Shown piece by piece: positions 28,494-36,051 of a stretch of 39,531 nucleotides of DNA. The first letter of the stretch is position 1; the number at the start of each line of letters is the position of its first letter. A model generated the notes under the pieces. The model made no database searches and was not told the DNA's origin. It worked only from the letters and a program-made list of their open reading frames with translations. The stretch is from positions 1-39,531 of the forward strand of contig QHSQ01000155.1 in assembly GCA_003221615.1 (NCBI GenBank), given 5' to 3'. The translations under genes and the position numbers were made by a program. This DNA is from Candidatus Rokuibacteriota bacterium. Its GTDB lineage: Bacteria > Methylomirabilota > Methylomirabilia > Rokubacteriales > CSP1-6.

Positions 28494-29126
28494 GTGATCC
28501 GCCGGCTCCGCGGGAGCCGGCCGCACTGGAACCCGACCGCGCTCGCCGTCGTCGCGGACCGCGATCGCGACCCGTTCCGCGTCCTGATCGCCTGCATCCT
28601 GTCGCTGCGCACCCAGGACACGACGACCGGGCCGGCCTCCGACCGGCTGTTCGCCGTGGCCGCGACGCCGGCCGACATGCTGAAGCTGCCGCCTCGCCGC
28701 ATCGAGCGCTTGATCTATCCCGTCGGCTTCTATCGGACGAAGGCGCACGTCATCCTCGGGATCTGCCGCGACCTGCTCGAGCGATTCGAGGGCCGCGTGC
28801 CCGACACCATCGACGAGCTCCTCACCCTCAACGGCGTGGGGCGAAAGACGGCCAACCTGATCGTGACCATGGGCTTTGGCAAGCCCGGCATCTGCGTGGA
28901 CACGCACGTGCACCGGATCTCGAACCGCCTGGGTTACGTGAAGACGAAGAATCCCGAAGAGACCGAGATGGCGCTGCGCGCAAAGCTCCCGCGCCGATAC
29001 TGGATCGGCTACAACGATCTCCTCGTCTCGTTCGGCCAGAACATCTGCGCCCCGACCTCCCCTCGCTGCTCCATCTGCCCCGTCACCACCCTCTGCCCCC
29101 GAGTCGGCGTCACCACCAAGCGCTGA
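28494..29126 (+). CDS. nth: Endonuclease III (DNA glycosylase/AP lyase)
   Basis: Removes oxidised pyrimidines in base excision repair. 210 aa. The helix-hairpin-helix LTLNGVGRKTANLIVTMGF carries the catalytic Lys, and CVDTHVHRISNRLG carries the catalytic Asp. The C-terminal [4Fe-4S] loop is C-x6-C-x2-C-x5-C (CAPTSPRCSICPVTTLC). GTG start at 28494. It faces the endonuclease IV gene tail to tail, with an 18-bp gap. Confidence 0.93.
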   Translation: MIRRLRGSRPHWNPTALAVVADRDRDPFRVLIACILSLRTQDTTTGPASDRLFAVAATPADMLKLPPRRIERLIYPVGFYRTKAHVILGICRDLLERFEGRVPDTIDELLTLNGVGRKTANLIVTMGFGKPGICVDTHVHRISNRLGYVKTKNPEETEMALRAKLPRRYWIGYNDLLVSFGQNICAPTSPRCSICPVTTLCPRVGVTTKR

Positions 29127-29144
29127 CCCCCCGCCCACCGCACG

Positions 29145-30017
29145 CTAGCGACCGAGCCGACGTCGCAGTCTTCGAAGCACGGCGAGATTTCGGAGATCGG
29201 AAGCGGGCGCCGGCTCCTTGGGAGTCTCCAAAACCTTGGGCACCGCCGCGAAGCGGTGATCATTGAGCAAGAGCCGGAACGGAGCGAGCCCGAGGAGACC
29301 GCGGCCGATGTTCTCGTGGCGGTCGAGCCCGGAGCCGAGCGGAGCCTTCGCGTCGTTTAGATGGAACGCCACGACCCGTCGCCGGCCGATGGTCGCCTCG
29401 CACTCGGCCATGGCGCGCCGGTAGCCCGCCGCGGTCCGGATGTTGTAGCCGGCCGCGAACAGATGGCAGGTATCCAGGCAGACGCCGAGCCGCTCGGGCC
29501 GAGCCGCGCGCTCGATGAGCGTGGCCAGCTGGCCGAACGTGCGGCCGATCGTGTTGCCGGCGCCGGCGGTGTTCTCGAGCGCGACCTTGACGCGATAGCC
29601 CGCGGTGCGCGCGAGCGACTCGTCGAGCGCGGCGGTGACCCGTCCGAGCCCGGCCTCGAGCCCGGCGCCCATGTGAGAGCCCGGATGGATGACGACGCAC
29701 GAGAGGCCGAGCGCCTCCGCGCGCTCGAGCTCGTCGGTGAACGCGGTCACCGCCTGAGCCCACAGGGACGGATCCGGATTTCCCAGGTTGATGAGATAGC
29801 TCGAATGGGCGAAGACGTGCCGGATCGCCGTTGCGCGACGGGCTTCCGTGAACGTCCGCGTTTCGTCGGGCGTGAGCGGTTTCGCCGCCCACTGTCGCTG
29901 GTTTTTCAGGAAGATCTGGACCGCACCGCAGCCGAGCTCGCGGCCGCGCTCGAGGGCCAGATGCAGCCCGCCCGCGATGGACATGTGAGCGCCGATCTCG
30001 TCCCGGAGCGGAGTCAT
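29145..30017 (-). CDS. nfo: Deoxyribonuclease IV (AP endonuclease)
   Basis: Zinc-dependent TIM-barrel enzyme that cuts 5' of abasic sites. 290 aa. Visible metal-site blocks: IGAHMSIAGGLHLALERG, VVIHPGSHMGAGLEAGLGRV, ALENTAGAGNTIGRTFGQL, GVCLDTCHLFAAGYNI and AFHLNDAKAPLGSGLDRHEN followed by GRGLLG. ATG 30017 is preferred over GTG 30026 because TGCTACCGT lies 7 nt upstream. It is divergent from the diiron protein gene; the two promoter elements are about 4 bp apart. Confidence 0.94.
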   Translation of the reverse strand: MTPLRDEIGAHMSIAGGLHLALERGRELGCGAVQIFLKNQRQWAAKPLTPDETRTFTEARRATAIRHVFAHSSYLINLGNPDPSLWAQAVTAFTDELERAEALGLSCVVIHPGSHMGAGLEAGLGRVTAALDESLARTAGYRVKVALENTAGAGNTIGRTFGQLATLIERAARPERLGVCLDTCHLFAAGYNIRTAAGYRRAMAECEATIGRRRVVAFHLNDAKAPLGSGLDRHENIGRGLLGLAPFRLLLNDHRFAAVPKVLETPKEPAPASDLRNLAVLRRLRRRLGR

Positions 30018-30024
30018 GGCGGCC

Positions 30025-30045
30025 ACGGTAGCACTCTGCTATTCT
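30025..30045. promoter_or_regulatory. Compact divergent extended -10 elements (nfo and diiron gene)
   Basis: Minus strand TGCTACCGT (30033-30025) is 7 nt before the nfo ATG; plus strand TGCTATTCT (30037-30045) is 6 nt before the diiron ATG. The start codons are only 34 bp apart, so both mRNAs should be leaderless or nearly so. Confidence 0.5.
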
Positions 30046-30051
30046 GCCCCA

Positions 30052-31023
30052 ATGAAACCCTTTCAAGTCCCCTCGGCGTTCACGACGACCTTCACGCTCG
30101 AGTACGGCGTTTCCGAGGCCGATATGCGGCGGCTCTACGAGAACGCCAAGCGAGACCAGTGGAACGCCTCGAAGGACATTCCCTGGACCGACGCGTTGCC
30201 GTCCGACGGGCGCGTGATCGCGGACGAGCTCATCGACATCTACGGCAGCCCGCTCTGGGAGAGCCTTCCGGAAGCCGACAAGGTCGCGCTGAACCGGCGC
30301 ATCGCCGCCTGGCGACTCTCCGTGCTCATGCACGGCGAGCAGGGCGCGCTGCTGGCGTGCAGCCAGATGGTCGACATCGTGCAGGGCGCGGACCAGAAGT
30401 TCTTCCAGGCCACCCAGGTGCTGGACGAGGCACGCCACAACGAGGTCCTCAGTCGCTACCTCGCCGATCGCCTCGAGGGCCTGACCTATCCGATGCCGGT
30501 CAACGAGAAAGACCTCTTCGACTCGATCCTGTCGGAGAGCCGCTGGTATCTCAAGACGATCGCGCTGCAGCTGGTGGCCGAGACCTTCGCGGTCGCCCTG
30601 TTCAAGATGATGAGCGAGAGCGCGCTCGATCCCGTCCTGGGCACCATCTGCAAGCGCATCCTCCAGGACGAGTCGCGGCACATGGGCTTCGGCATGCTGT
30701 CCCTTCCCCGTGTGGTGAGCGAGGCGTCCGACACCGAGCGGCGCGAGCTCGAGGATTACACGTGCTTCGCGCTCGAGAAGACCTTGCTGGGATTCTTCCC
30801 GCTCGAGGCTTACCAGGACGTCGGCTTCAGCCCGCGGCAGATCGACGAGGTCAAGCGCTATCGGCGCGAGACGGCCGCGGCCAACGACTACGCGCCGTTC
30901 CGCAAGTACTTCAAGAAGGACATGCATACCGCGATGGTCTCGAACCTCGCGCGGCTCGGGCTTCTGACCGATCGCGTGCGGCCGCGCCTCGAGAAGCTCG
31001 GCATCAGCCTGCCGGCGAGCTGA
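30052..31023 (+). CDS. Ferritin-like (R2-type) diiron protein
   Basis: 323 aa, mainly helical, no signal peptide. Four helices supply a carboxylate-bridged diiron site: Glu in LMHGEQGALLACSQM, ExxH in LDEARHNEVLSR, Glu in QLVAETFAVALFKMM and ExxH in LQDESRHMGFGMLS. This ligand set is shared by ribonucleotide reductase R2, R2-like oxidases and AurF-type N-oxygenases. The only reductase seen here is class II, so a role as NrdB is unlikely; an oxidase or oxygenase is more plausible. The substrate cannot be told. Tail overlaps the SRPBCC gene by 20 bp. Confidence 0.85.
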   Translation: MKPFQVPSAFTTTFTLEYGVSEADMRRLYENAKRDQWNASKDIPWTDALPSDGRVIADELIDIYGSPLWESLPEADKVALNRRIAAWRLSVLMHGEQGALLACSQMVDIVQGADQKFFQATQVLDEARHNEVLSRYLADRLEGLTYPMPVNEKDLFDSILSESRWYLKTIALQLVAETFAVALFKMMSESALDPVLGTICKRILQDESRHMGFGMLSLPRVVSEASDTERRELEDYTCFALEKTLLGFFPLEAYQDVGFSPRQIDEVKRYRRETAAANDYAPFRKYFKKDMHTAMVSNLARLGLLTDRVRPRLEKLGISLPAS

Positions 31024-31474
31024 CCGGCCCGACCAGCTCGCCGAGCCGCGCGGTCCGATAGCGCCACATCCCGGCGATCTGCCGGCGCACGAGCAGCGCG
31101 TGCGCCGCGCGCCCGAGCGGTCCCAGTGGCAGCCGATACGTCACCCGGTCTTCGACCCAGGTCCCGCCGTGCTCCTCCAGGAAACGGTGGCGGTGCTCCC
31201 AGCGCGCGTAAGGTCCGCGCACCTGGACGTCGACGAACCGGTAGGGTGGATCCCATTCTCGGATGAACGCGCGCCATCTCACCGGCACACCGAGCCAGGA
31301 CAACCTGAGATCGAGCACCGCGCTGGTCGAGAGCGCGCGGGGTCCGGCGACGATCTCGAGTCGAAACGACGGCGGCGTGAGCAGGACGAGGTTCTCGGTG
31401 GTGGCGAAGAACGCGAAGACTTCGGTACGCGCCCTGGCGAGCCACACGCGCGACTCGAGGATGTAGTCGGCCAT
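31004..31474 (-). CDS. SRPBCC (START/polyketide-cyclase-like) family protein
   Basis: 156 aa single helix-grip domain that binds hydrophobic ligands. The opening is ADYILESRVWLARARTEVFA, with FFATTENLVLLTPPSF, then VRWRAFIREWDPPYRFVDVQ, GPYARWEHRHRFLEEHGGTW and DRVTYRLPLGPLGRAAHALL, the standard pattern of coenzyme Q-binding COQ10/START-like proteins. I chose ATG 31474, where homology starts. It shares a divergent promoter region with the EamA transporter. Confidence 0.85.
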   Translation of the reverse strand: MADYILESRVWLARARTEVFAFFATTENLVLLTPPSFRLEIVAGPRALSTSAVLDLRLSWLGVPVRWRAFIREWDPPYRFVDVQVRGPYARWEHRHRFLEEHGGTWVEDRVTYRLPLGPLGRAAHALLVRRQIAGMWRYRTARLGELVGPVSSPAG

Positions 31475-31485
31475 GACGCGCGGGC

Positions 31486-31491
31486 TATGAT
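31486..31491 (+). promoter_or_regulatory. -10 element for the EamA transporter, shared divergently
   Basis: TATGAT lies 6 nt before the GTG at 31498. The same bases read TATCAT on the minus strand (CTATGATAG is nearly palindromic), 11-12 nt before the SRPBCC ATG, so one -10 may serve both directions. Confidence 0.45.
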
Positions 31492-31497
31492 AGGCAG

Positions 31498-32421
31498 GTG
31501 CCCGGAGCGAGTCAAACACGCGCCTACATGACGCTCCTCCTGAGCGTGGCGCTGTGGGGCAGCTTCCCGGCCACCGCGAAGCTCGCGCTCGTCGACTTCC
31601 CGCCGTTTTTTCTCGCGGCCGTGCGCAGCACCGCCGCGTCGTGCTTCTTGCTCCTGCTCCTGGCGCGCTCGTCGAGCGACACGATCCGCGGGCTCGGCCC
31701 GAACGCCGCCGGCACCTTCCTCGTGCTCGGCGCGGCGGGCATCTGGGGCTCGATGCAGTTCACGTACCTCGCGATCTACAACACGACCGCCGGGAACGCG
31801 GTCATCCTCCAGGCGGCCACGCCCGTGATCGTCGTGCTGATCGCCCGCTTCTATCTCGGCGAGCGGCTGCGGCGCGTCCAGTGGCTCGGCGTCGTCGCCT
31901 CGGTGCTGGGCGTGCTCCTGGTCATCACGCGCGGGCCGTTCGCCGTGCTCGAGCCCGCCAACCTGCATTCCGGTGATTTCATCACGCTCGCGTCGCTCGG
32001 CAGCTGGGCGGTCTACACGGTCTACGGCAAGCGCGTGCTCGCCTCGTACTCGCCGCTGCTCGCGACGACCGCCGCGTACGGAATGGGCACCTTGCTGATC
32101 CTGCCCACCGCCGCGCTCGCGGCGCCGCTGTTCCCCGCCCCGCGCCTGGCTTCGCCGACAGCGTGGTCGATCGTCTTCTACCAGGGGATTCTCGGCGCGG
32201 TCGCGCACATCTGGTGGTACGAGGCCGTGCTGGTCGTGGGGCCGAGTCAGGCGGCGATCTTCACGAATCTCCAGCCGATCATCGGCATCGTCCTGGCCCC
32301 GCTCTTACTCGGCGAGCGGATCGGCGTCTGGCACGTCGTCGGGACGCTCTTCGTCCTCGCCGGCGTCGGCCTCACGACGCGCGTCTACGCGACGAAGCCC
32401 GAGCAGGACCACGCCTCCTAA
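31498..32421 (+). CDS. EamA/DMT-family inner-membrane transporter
   Basis: 307 aa with about ten membrane helices in two EamA repeats: TLLLSVALWGSFPATAKLAL opens the first, and ATPVIVVLIARFYLGERLRR closes it. SLGSWAVYTVYGKRVLASYS opens the second, and NLQPIIGIVLAPLLLGERIG with VGTLFVLAGVGLTTRVYATK closes it. Substrate unknown (metabolite exporters are typical). Start GTG 31498. It ends 15 bp from the convergent peroxiredoxin gene. Confidence 0.9.
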   Translation: MPGASQTRAYMTLLLSVALWGSFPATAKLALVDFPPFFLAAVRSTAASCFLLLLLARSSSDTIRGLGPNAAGTFLVLGAAGIWGSMQFTYLAIYNTTAGNAVILQAATPVIVVLIARFYLGERLRRVQWLGVVASVLGVLLVITRGPFAVLEPANLHSGDFITLASLGSWAVYTVYGKRVLASYSPLLATTAAYGMGTLLILPTAALAAPLFPAPRLASPTAWSIVFYQGILGAVAHIWWYEAVLVVGPSQAAIFTNLQPIIGIVLAPLLLGERIGVWHVVGTLFVLAGVGLTTRVYATKPEQDHAS

Positions 32422-32436
32422 TCACCGTCCACCGGC

Positions 32437-32916
32437 CTATCCGTCGGCCGACGAGAGTTTCTTGATCTCCGCGAGGATCTTGTCCGGCTCCGGCAACTCA
32501 CCCTTGCCGTACCGCTCGATGAATCGGATCTTCCCCTGCTTGTCGACGATGAAGGTCGCCCGCACGTTGGCGTTCCATTCCGGCCAGTAGACGCCGTAGT
32601 CCCGGGAGACCGTGCGATGGATGTCCGAGAGCAGTGGGTAGTGGCTGATGCCGACCGATTTGGCCCAGTTGTCGTGGCTGAACGGGCTGTCAGTGCTGAT
32701 ACCCAGCACCTGGGTATTGGCTGCCTGAAAGTCGCTGATGCGCTTGTCGAAGGCAGGCATGCACGTGCTTCAACCCGGTGTCCAGTCGAGCGGGTAGAAG
32801 AGGATCACCACGTTCTTGCCGCGGAATTCGGCGAGGCCGACCTCCTTGAGGCCGATCGTCCTGAGCGTGAAGTCGGGTGCGGTGTCGCCGACGTCGAGCA
32901 CGTTGTTGTCGCTCAA
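32437..32916 (-). CDS. Selenocysteine-containing peroxiredoxin (in-frame TGA at the peroxidatic site)
   Basis: AhpC/TSA-fold thiol peroxidase, 159 aa when the TGA at 32772-32770 is read as Sec (residue 49). N-terminal part: NNVLDVGDTAPDFTLRTIGL, VGLAEFRGKNVVILFYPLDW-TPG, then U-STC-MPAFDKRISDFQ. C-terminal part: VLGISTDSPFSHDNWAKSVG, ISHYPLLSD, VSRDYGVYWPEWN and ATFIVDKQGKIRFIERY. The TGA stands exactly where relatives have the peroxidatic Cys after TPG/TPV, and homology continues without frame change. A Cys three residues later makes a UxxC pair. The TTG start at 32916 overlaps the MBL-gene stop (TTGA) behind AAAGGGGGG. A gene caller would return only the 107-aa fragment from 32760. Confidence 0.85.
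32721..32764 (-). promoter_or_regulatory. Candidate bacterial SECIS region after the peroxiredoxin UGA
   Basis: Two alternative mRNA hairpins directly follow the UGA. One pairs CUGCCU (32756-32751) with AGGCAG (32726-32721) around an inner AAGCGC-AUCA-GCG(A)CUU stem. The other pairs GUGC (32764-32761) with GCGC (32743-32740), with two further inner pairs and a loop UGCCUUC about 15-21 nt after the UGA, with G in its second position. Drawn by hand; neither has been energy-tested. Confidence 0.4.
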
Positions 32917-33842
32917 TCCGTGAACCCCCCTTTCGCGAATCTGCGCGGTGCGCGGCCGTCAATTTTAACACGCGGCACCGGGACCCGCGCCGGGGGCTTG
33001 CGCGCGGCGGCCCACGCGCGGTTTCGGTGGCTCTCGAGCGGCCCCACGTCGAGACCCAGATACCCGGCCGCGGTCACGACGCGGCCGGTCTCCCAGAGCC
33101 GCGCGAATCGTTCGGCGAATCCGACGTCGCGGAGCGCGTGGTGATCCATGATCACGCGGCATCCCGTCGCGTCCATGACGCGCATGAGCTGGTCGATCGC
33201 GCGCTCGATCGCGTCGCGGCCCACGTCGCGCTCGAGGTAGGACACGGGTCCCGACACGTAGAGGAGCGTCGGCCGCTGCTGGATGAGATAGGCGGCGGCC
33301 ACCACGGAGGCCGGCCCTTGAAGGTCCGAGGCGAAGACGAAACGCTCGCGCTCGGCCGGATCCACGACCGTGAGCGCGACGACCGAGCCGAAGGGCGTCC
33401 CGTCGACGCCGTGCGGCAGCGGAGGCGACACACCGAGCTCCAGATCCGCCTCGCGGCGCCTGGCGCCGTCCGCCCGCTCGACGCGTGCCTGGCCCTCAAG
33501 CGCCTTCCAGAGGGCTTCGCCCCTCTGCGCCTGCTTGCCGCTGATCATCCGACGAGGGTCCTTGGCGAGCACGATCCGCCCGGCGTACGATGCGGGATCT
33601 GACCGGAAGTGGTCCTCGTGGTAGTGGCTCACGAAGACGAAGCTCGATCGGGCCGCGTAGGCCGAGATGCGATCGTTCGCCCGGCGCAGGGCTTCCCACT
33701 CGTCCTGGGTCGGCGGTAACCCGAAGCGCGCGGGCGCCAGGGTCGCGCCGGGGTCGATGAGGATCCCCGTGCGCCCGACCTCCACATACGTCGCCATCGA
33801 TCGCACGCCGAGAGACTCGGCGGCCAGCGGGATGACCTTCAT
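32913..33842 (-). CDS. MBL-fold metallo-hydrolase
   Basis: 309 aa cytoplasmic metallo-beta-lactamase-fold protein. Metal-site motifs are FVFVSHYHEDHFRSDP (HxHxDH type), RFVFASDLQGPAS (bridging Asp) and RVIMDHHALRD (late His). The strand pattern ATYVEVGRTGILIDPGATLA is typical. It resembles UPF0282-type predicted hydrolases, with no assigned substrate. Its stop overlaps the peroxiredoxin start by 4 nt, so the two are translationally coupled, which hints at a shared redox or detoxification task. Confidence 0.85.
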   Translation of the reverse strand: MKVIPLAAESLGVRSMATYVEVGRTGILIDPGATLAPARFGLPPTQDEWEALRRANDRISAYAARSSFVFVSHYHEDHFRSDPASYAGRIVLAKDPRRMISGKQAQRGEALWKALEGQARVERADGARRREADLELGVSPPLPHGVDGTPFGSVVALTVVDPAERERFVFASDLQGPASVVAAAYLIQQRPTLLYVSGPVSYLERDVGRDAIERAIDQLMRVMDATGCRVIMDHHALRDVGFAERFARLWETGRVVTAAGYLGLDVGPLESHRNRAWAAARKPPARVPVPRVKIDGRAPRRFAKGGFTD

Positions 33843-33871
33843 GTCCTACGGCGGAGGCGTCTTGGAACCCG

Positions 33872-34633
33872 TCATATGCAGCGGCCGCCGTCCACTTCGA
33901 CACAGGTGCCCGTGATCATCGCGGCATCGTCGGAGGCGAGGAACACGGCCGTGCGCGCCAGGTCCTCCGGCTGGTTCAGACGCCCGAGTGGCACCGTGGC
34001 AACGTAGCGCGCACGCCCTTCGTCGTCCACCACGCGCTTGCCCATGAACGCCGGGAGCATCGGCGTCTCGGTCGCGACGGGCGCGATCGAGACGATGCGC
34101 ACGCCGTGGCTCGCCGCCTCGAGCGCCAGGCTCTTCGTCAGGGTGACGACCGCTCCCTTCGACGCGGCGTACGCCTGCACACCGGGCCGGGGTCTGATCG
34201 CGGCGGTCGAAGCGGTGATCAGGAACACGCCGCGGCGCTGCTTCTTCATCACCGGCAGCGCGTACTTGGCCCCCAGCCAGACGCCCTTGACGTTGACCGC
34301 CATGATCCGGTCGAAGAGCGCCTCGTCGACATCCTCGACGTTCTCGGGCGACTGCGGGACGCCGGCGTTCGCGAAGAACACGTCGAGACTTCCCCACGCG
34401 GCCACCGCCTTCTCGACGATCATCTGATTGTCCGCTGCGCGCGTGACGTCGGCTCGTACCGCGAGCGCCTGGCCCCCGGCCCTCTCGATCTGCTCGACCG
34501 TCGCCTTCGCGCTCGCCTCGTTGAGGTCGACCACGACCACGCGGGCGCCTTCCTTCGCCATCGCCAGCGCCGAGGCGGCGCCGATACCCGAGCCCGCGCC
34601 GGTGATCACCGCGACCCTGCTATCGAGTCTCAT
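33872..34633 (-). CDS. SDR-family oxidoreductase
   Basis: 253 aa classical short-chain dehydrogenase. TGAGSGIGAASALAMAKEGA is the glycine-rich NAD(P) loop, followed by VVVVDLN with an acidic residue that favours NAD. NAG appears in FFANAGVPQS, the catalytic Ser in LITASTAAIRP and YxxxK in YAASKGAVVTLTKSLALEAA. It ends GTCVEVDGGRCI, the usual C-terminus. The substrate cannot be told. It is in the cluster with the LLM oxidoreductase upstream (24-bp gap) and the MBL gene downstream (29-bp gap). Confidence 0.93.
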   Translation of the reverse strand: MRLDSRVAVITGAGSGIGAASALAMAKEGARVVVVDLNEASAKATVEQIERAGGQALAVRADVTRAADNQMIVEKAVAAWGSLDVFFANAGVPQSPENVEDVDEALFDRIMAVNVKGVWLGAKYALPVMKKQRRGVFLITASTAAIRPRPGVQAYAASKGAVVTLTKSLALEAASHGVRIVSIAPVATETPMLPAFMGKRVVDDEGRARYVATVPLGRLNQPEDLARTAVFLASDDAAMITGTCVEVDGGRCI

Positions 34634-34657
34634 GCTCGAGCCTCCAAGCGTCCGTCG

Positions 34658-35677
34658 TTACGAGCCCAGTTCGGCCATCGTACGAGCCGCCAGGCGATCG
34701 CCGGCGACCATGAGCGTCGTCACTCCCGAGGCGCGCCATTCGCCCAGAAGCTCGCGAACGCGCTCTCGCGGCCCGCAGAGCGCGACCTCGTCCACGAGCG
34801 CGTCGGGCACGGCCGCCTCGGCCTCGGCCTTCCGCCCGGCCAGATAGAGATCCTGGACTGTCCTCGCCGCTTCCTCGTAGCCATAGCGGCGGGCGATGTC
34901 GTTGTAGAAGTTCCGGCCGCGCGCCCCCATGCCGCCGACGTACAGTGCGAGCCGGGCCTTCACGCCGGCGCGGCAGGCCGCGACATCGTCACCCACGACG
35001 ACCGCGACCATCGGCATGATGTCGAAGGCCGCCGGCGCGGTGCCGCGGGCGCGGAAGCCCGCGTCCAGCCACTCGCGGAACATCTTGATCCGGCGCACCG
35101 AGAAGAACGTCGGAATCCAGCCATCGGCGATCTCGGCCGCGAGCGCGACGTTCTTGGGACCGACCGCGGCGAGATAGATCGGAAGGTCCGGCCGGCCATG
35201 CAGGATCGACCTGAGCGGTTTGCCGAGGCCGCTGGCGTCGGCCCCGGCATACGGGATCTGATAGTAGTCGCCGCGGTGCTCGAGCGGCTTTTCCCGGCGG
35301 AGGATCGCCCGTACGATCGCGACGTACTCGCGCGTACGCTGGAGCGGCCGGCCGAATGCCTGACCGTGCCATCCCTCGACCACCTGAGGTCCCGACACGC
35401 CGAGCCCGAGCCGGAAGCGGCCGCCCGAGAGGCCGTCGAGCGTCATCGCGGTCATCGCCGTCGCGGCGGGTGTGCGCCCGGCCAGCTGCATGATCCCGGT
35501 GCCGACGTGGATGCGCGAGGTCAGCGCGGCGATCCACGCAACGGGTGTCACCGCGTCGGAGCCGTACGATTCGGCCGACCAGATCGAGTCGTAGCCGAGC
35601 CGCTCGACCTCCCGCACGAGGTCCATGTCGAGCGTCATGCGCGCTCCGGAGTAGCCCAGCGTAAGCGCGAGCCTCAT
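34658..35677 (-). CDS. LLM-class flavin/F420-dependent oxidoreductase
   Basis: 339 aa TIM-barrel enzyme: [100 protein letters not shown] and DGWIPTFFS, all typical of F420-dependent members such as methylene-tetrahydromethanopterin-reductase-like proteins. The ATG at 35677 overlaps the ATL stop (ATGA). It is distinct from the LLM protein at 26746-27669. F420 use is inferred from the family, not proven. Confidence 0.88.
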   Translation of the reverse strand: MRLALTLGYSGARMTLDMDLVREVERLGYDSIWSAESYGSDAVTPVAWIAALTSRIHVGTGIMQLAGRTPAATAMTAMTLDGLSGGRFRLGLGVSGPQVVEGWHGQAFGRPLQRTREYVAIVRAILRREKPLEHRGDYYQIPYAGADASGLGKPLRSILHGRPDLPIYLAAVGPKNVALAAEIADGWIPTFFSVRRIKMFREWLDAGFRARGTAPAAFDIMPMVAVVVGDDVAACRAGVKARLALYVGGMGARGRNFYNDIARRYGYEEAARTVQDLYLAGRKAEAEAAVPDALVDEVALCGPRERVRELLGEWRASGVTTLMVAGDRLAARTMAELGS

Positions 35678-36051
35678 GCGAGCCACTCCCGGAATAGAGG
35701 CGCGCGCCGCCCCGCGACGCCCCGACGGCCTGCGGCCACCGCGCGCCGCCCCGCGGCGCCCCCGTTCCATCGGAACCGGCTCAGCACGACCCGGCCGCGT
35801 TTGAACACGACGCCCTCCTGCTCCAGGCGGATCCGCTGCGTCACCATTCCCGTCATCCGCGAGCGACGGCTGATGCCGCCTTGCGAGTTGACGACGCGAT
35901 GCCACGGAACCCCGTTGGCCTGGCTCATCACCCGCCCCACCGCGCGTGCCGAGCGAGGTTTCCCGGCCAGCGCCGCGAGCTGACCGTAGGTGGCCACGCG
36001 CCCGCGCGGGATTCGCGCGACGAGCGCGAGCACGGCCGCGTCGAAGCTCAC
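35674..36051 (-). CDS. Alkyltransferase-like (ATL) protein, PWHR type
   Basis: 125 aa MGMT-type DNA-binding domain that recognises O6-alkylguanine but cannot repair it. [20 protein letters not shown] is the winged-helix with the base-flipping Arg, and [17 protein letters not shown] has Trp50 in place of the reactive Cys of PCHR. ATL proteins are known to hand such lesions to nucleotide excision repair; uvrB and uvrC are in this window. GTG 36051 overlaps the ABC gene stop (GTGA). The C-terminus has an unusual Arg/Ala-rich tail ([20 protein letters not shown]) encoded by a 23-bp direct repeat. Confidence 0.9.
   Translation of the reverse strand: MSFDAAVLALVARIPRGRVATYGQLAALAGKPRSARAVGRVMSQANGVPWHRVVNSQGGISRRSRMTGMVTQRIRLEQEGVVFKRGRVVLSRFRWNGGAAGRRAVAAGRRGVAGRRAPLFREWLA
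35701..35762. repeat. 23-bp direct repeat in the ATL C-terminal tail
   Basis: The segments 35701-35723 and 35740-35762 begin CGCGCGCCGCCCCGCG and differ at one base. The period of 39 bp equals 13 codons, so the repeat is in frame and encodes the repeated AGRR(A/G)VA-type tail. Confidence 0.7.

Noticed and set aside
32437..32916. Peroxiredoxin as a frameshifted or decayed pseudogene
   Set aside because: No frame change is needed, all other conserved residues are intact, and the sole stop is TGA exactly at the catalytic Cys; selenocysteine explains this better.
32690..32971. A separate 93-aa minus-strand protein overlapping the peroxiredoxin start
   Set aside because: It lies in a different frame from the continuous peroxiredoxin homology and is Arg/His-rich nonsense.
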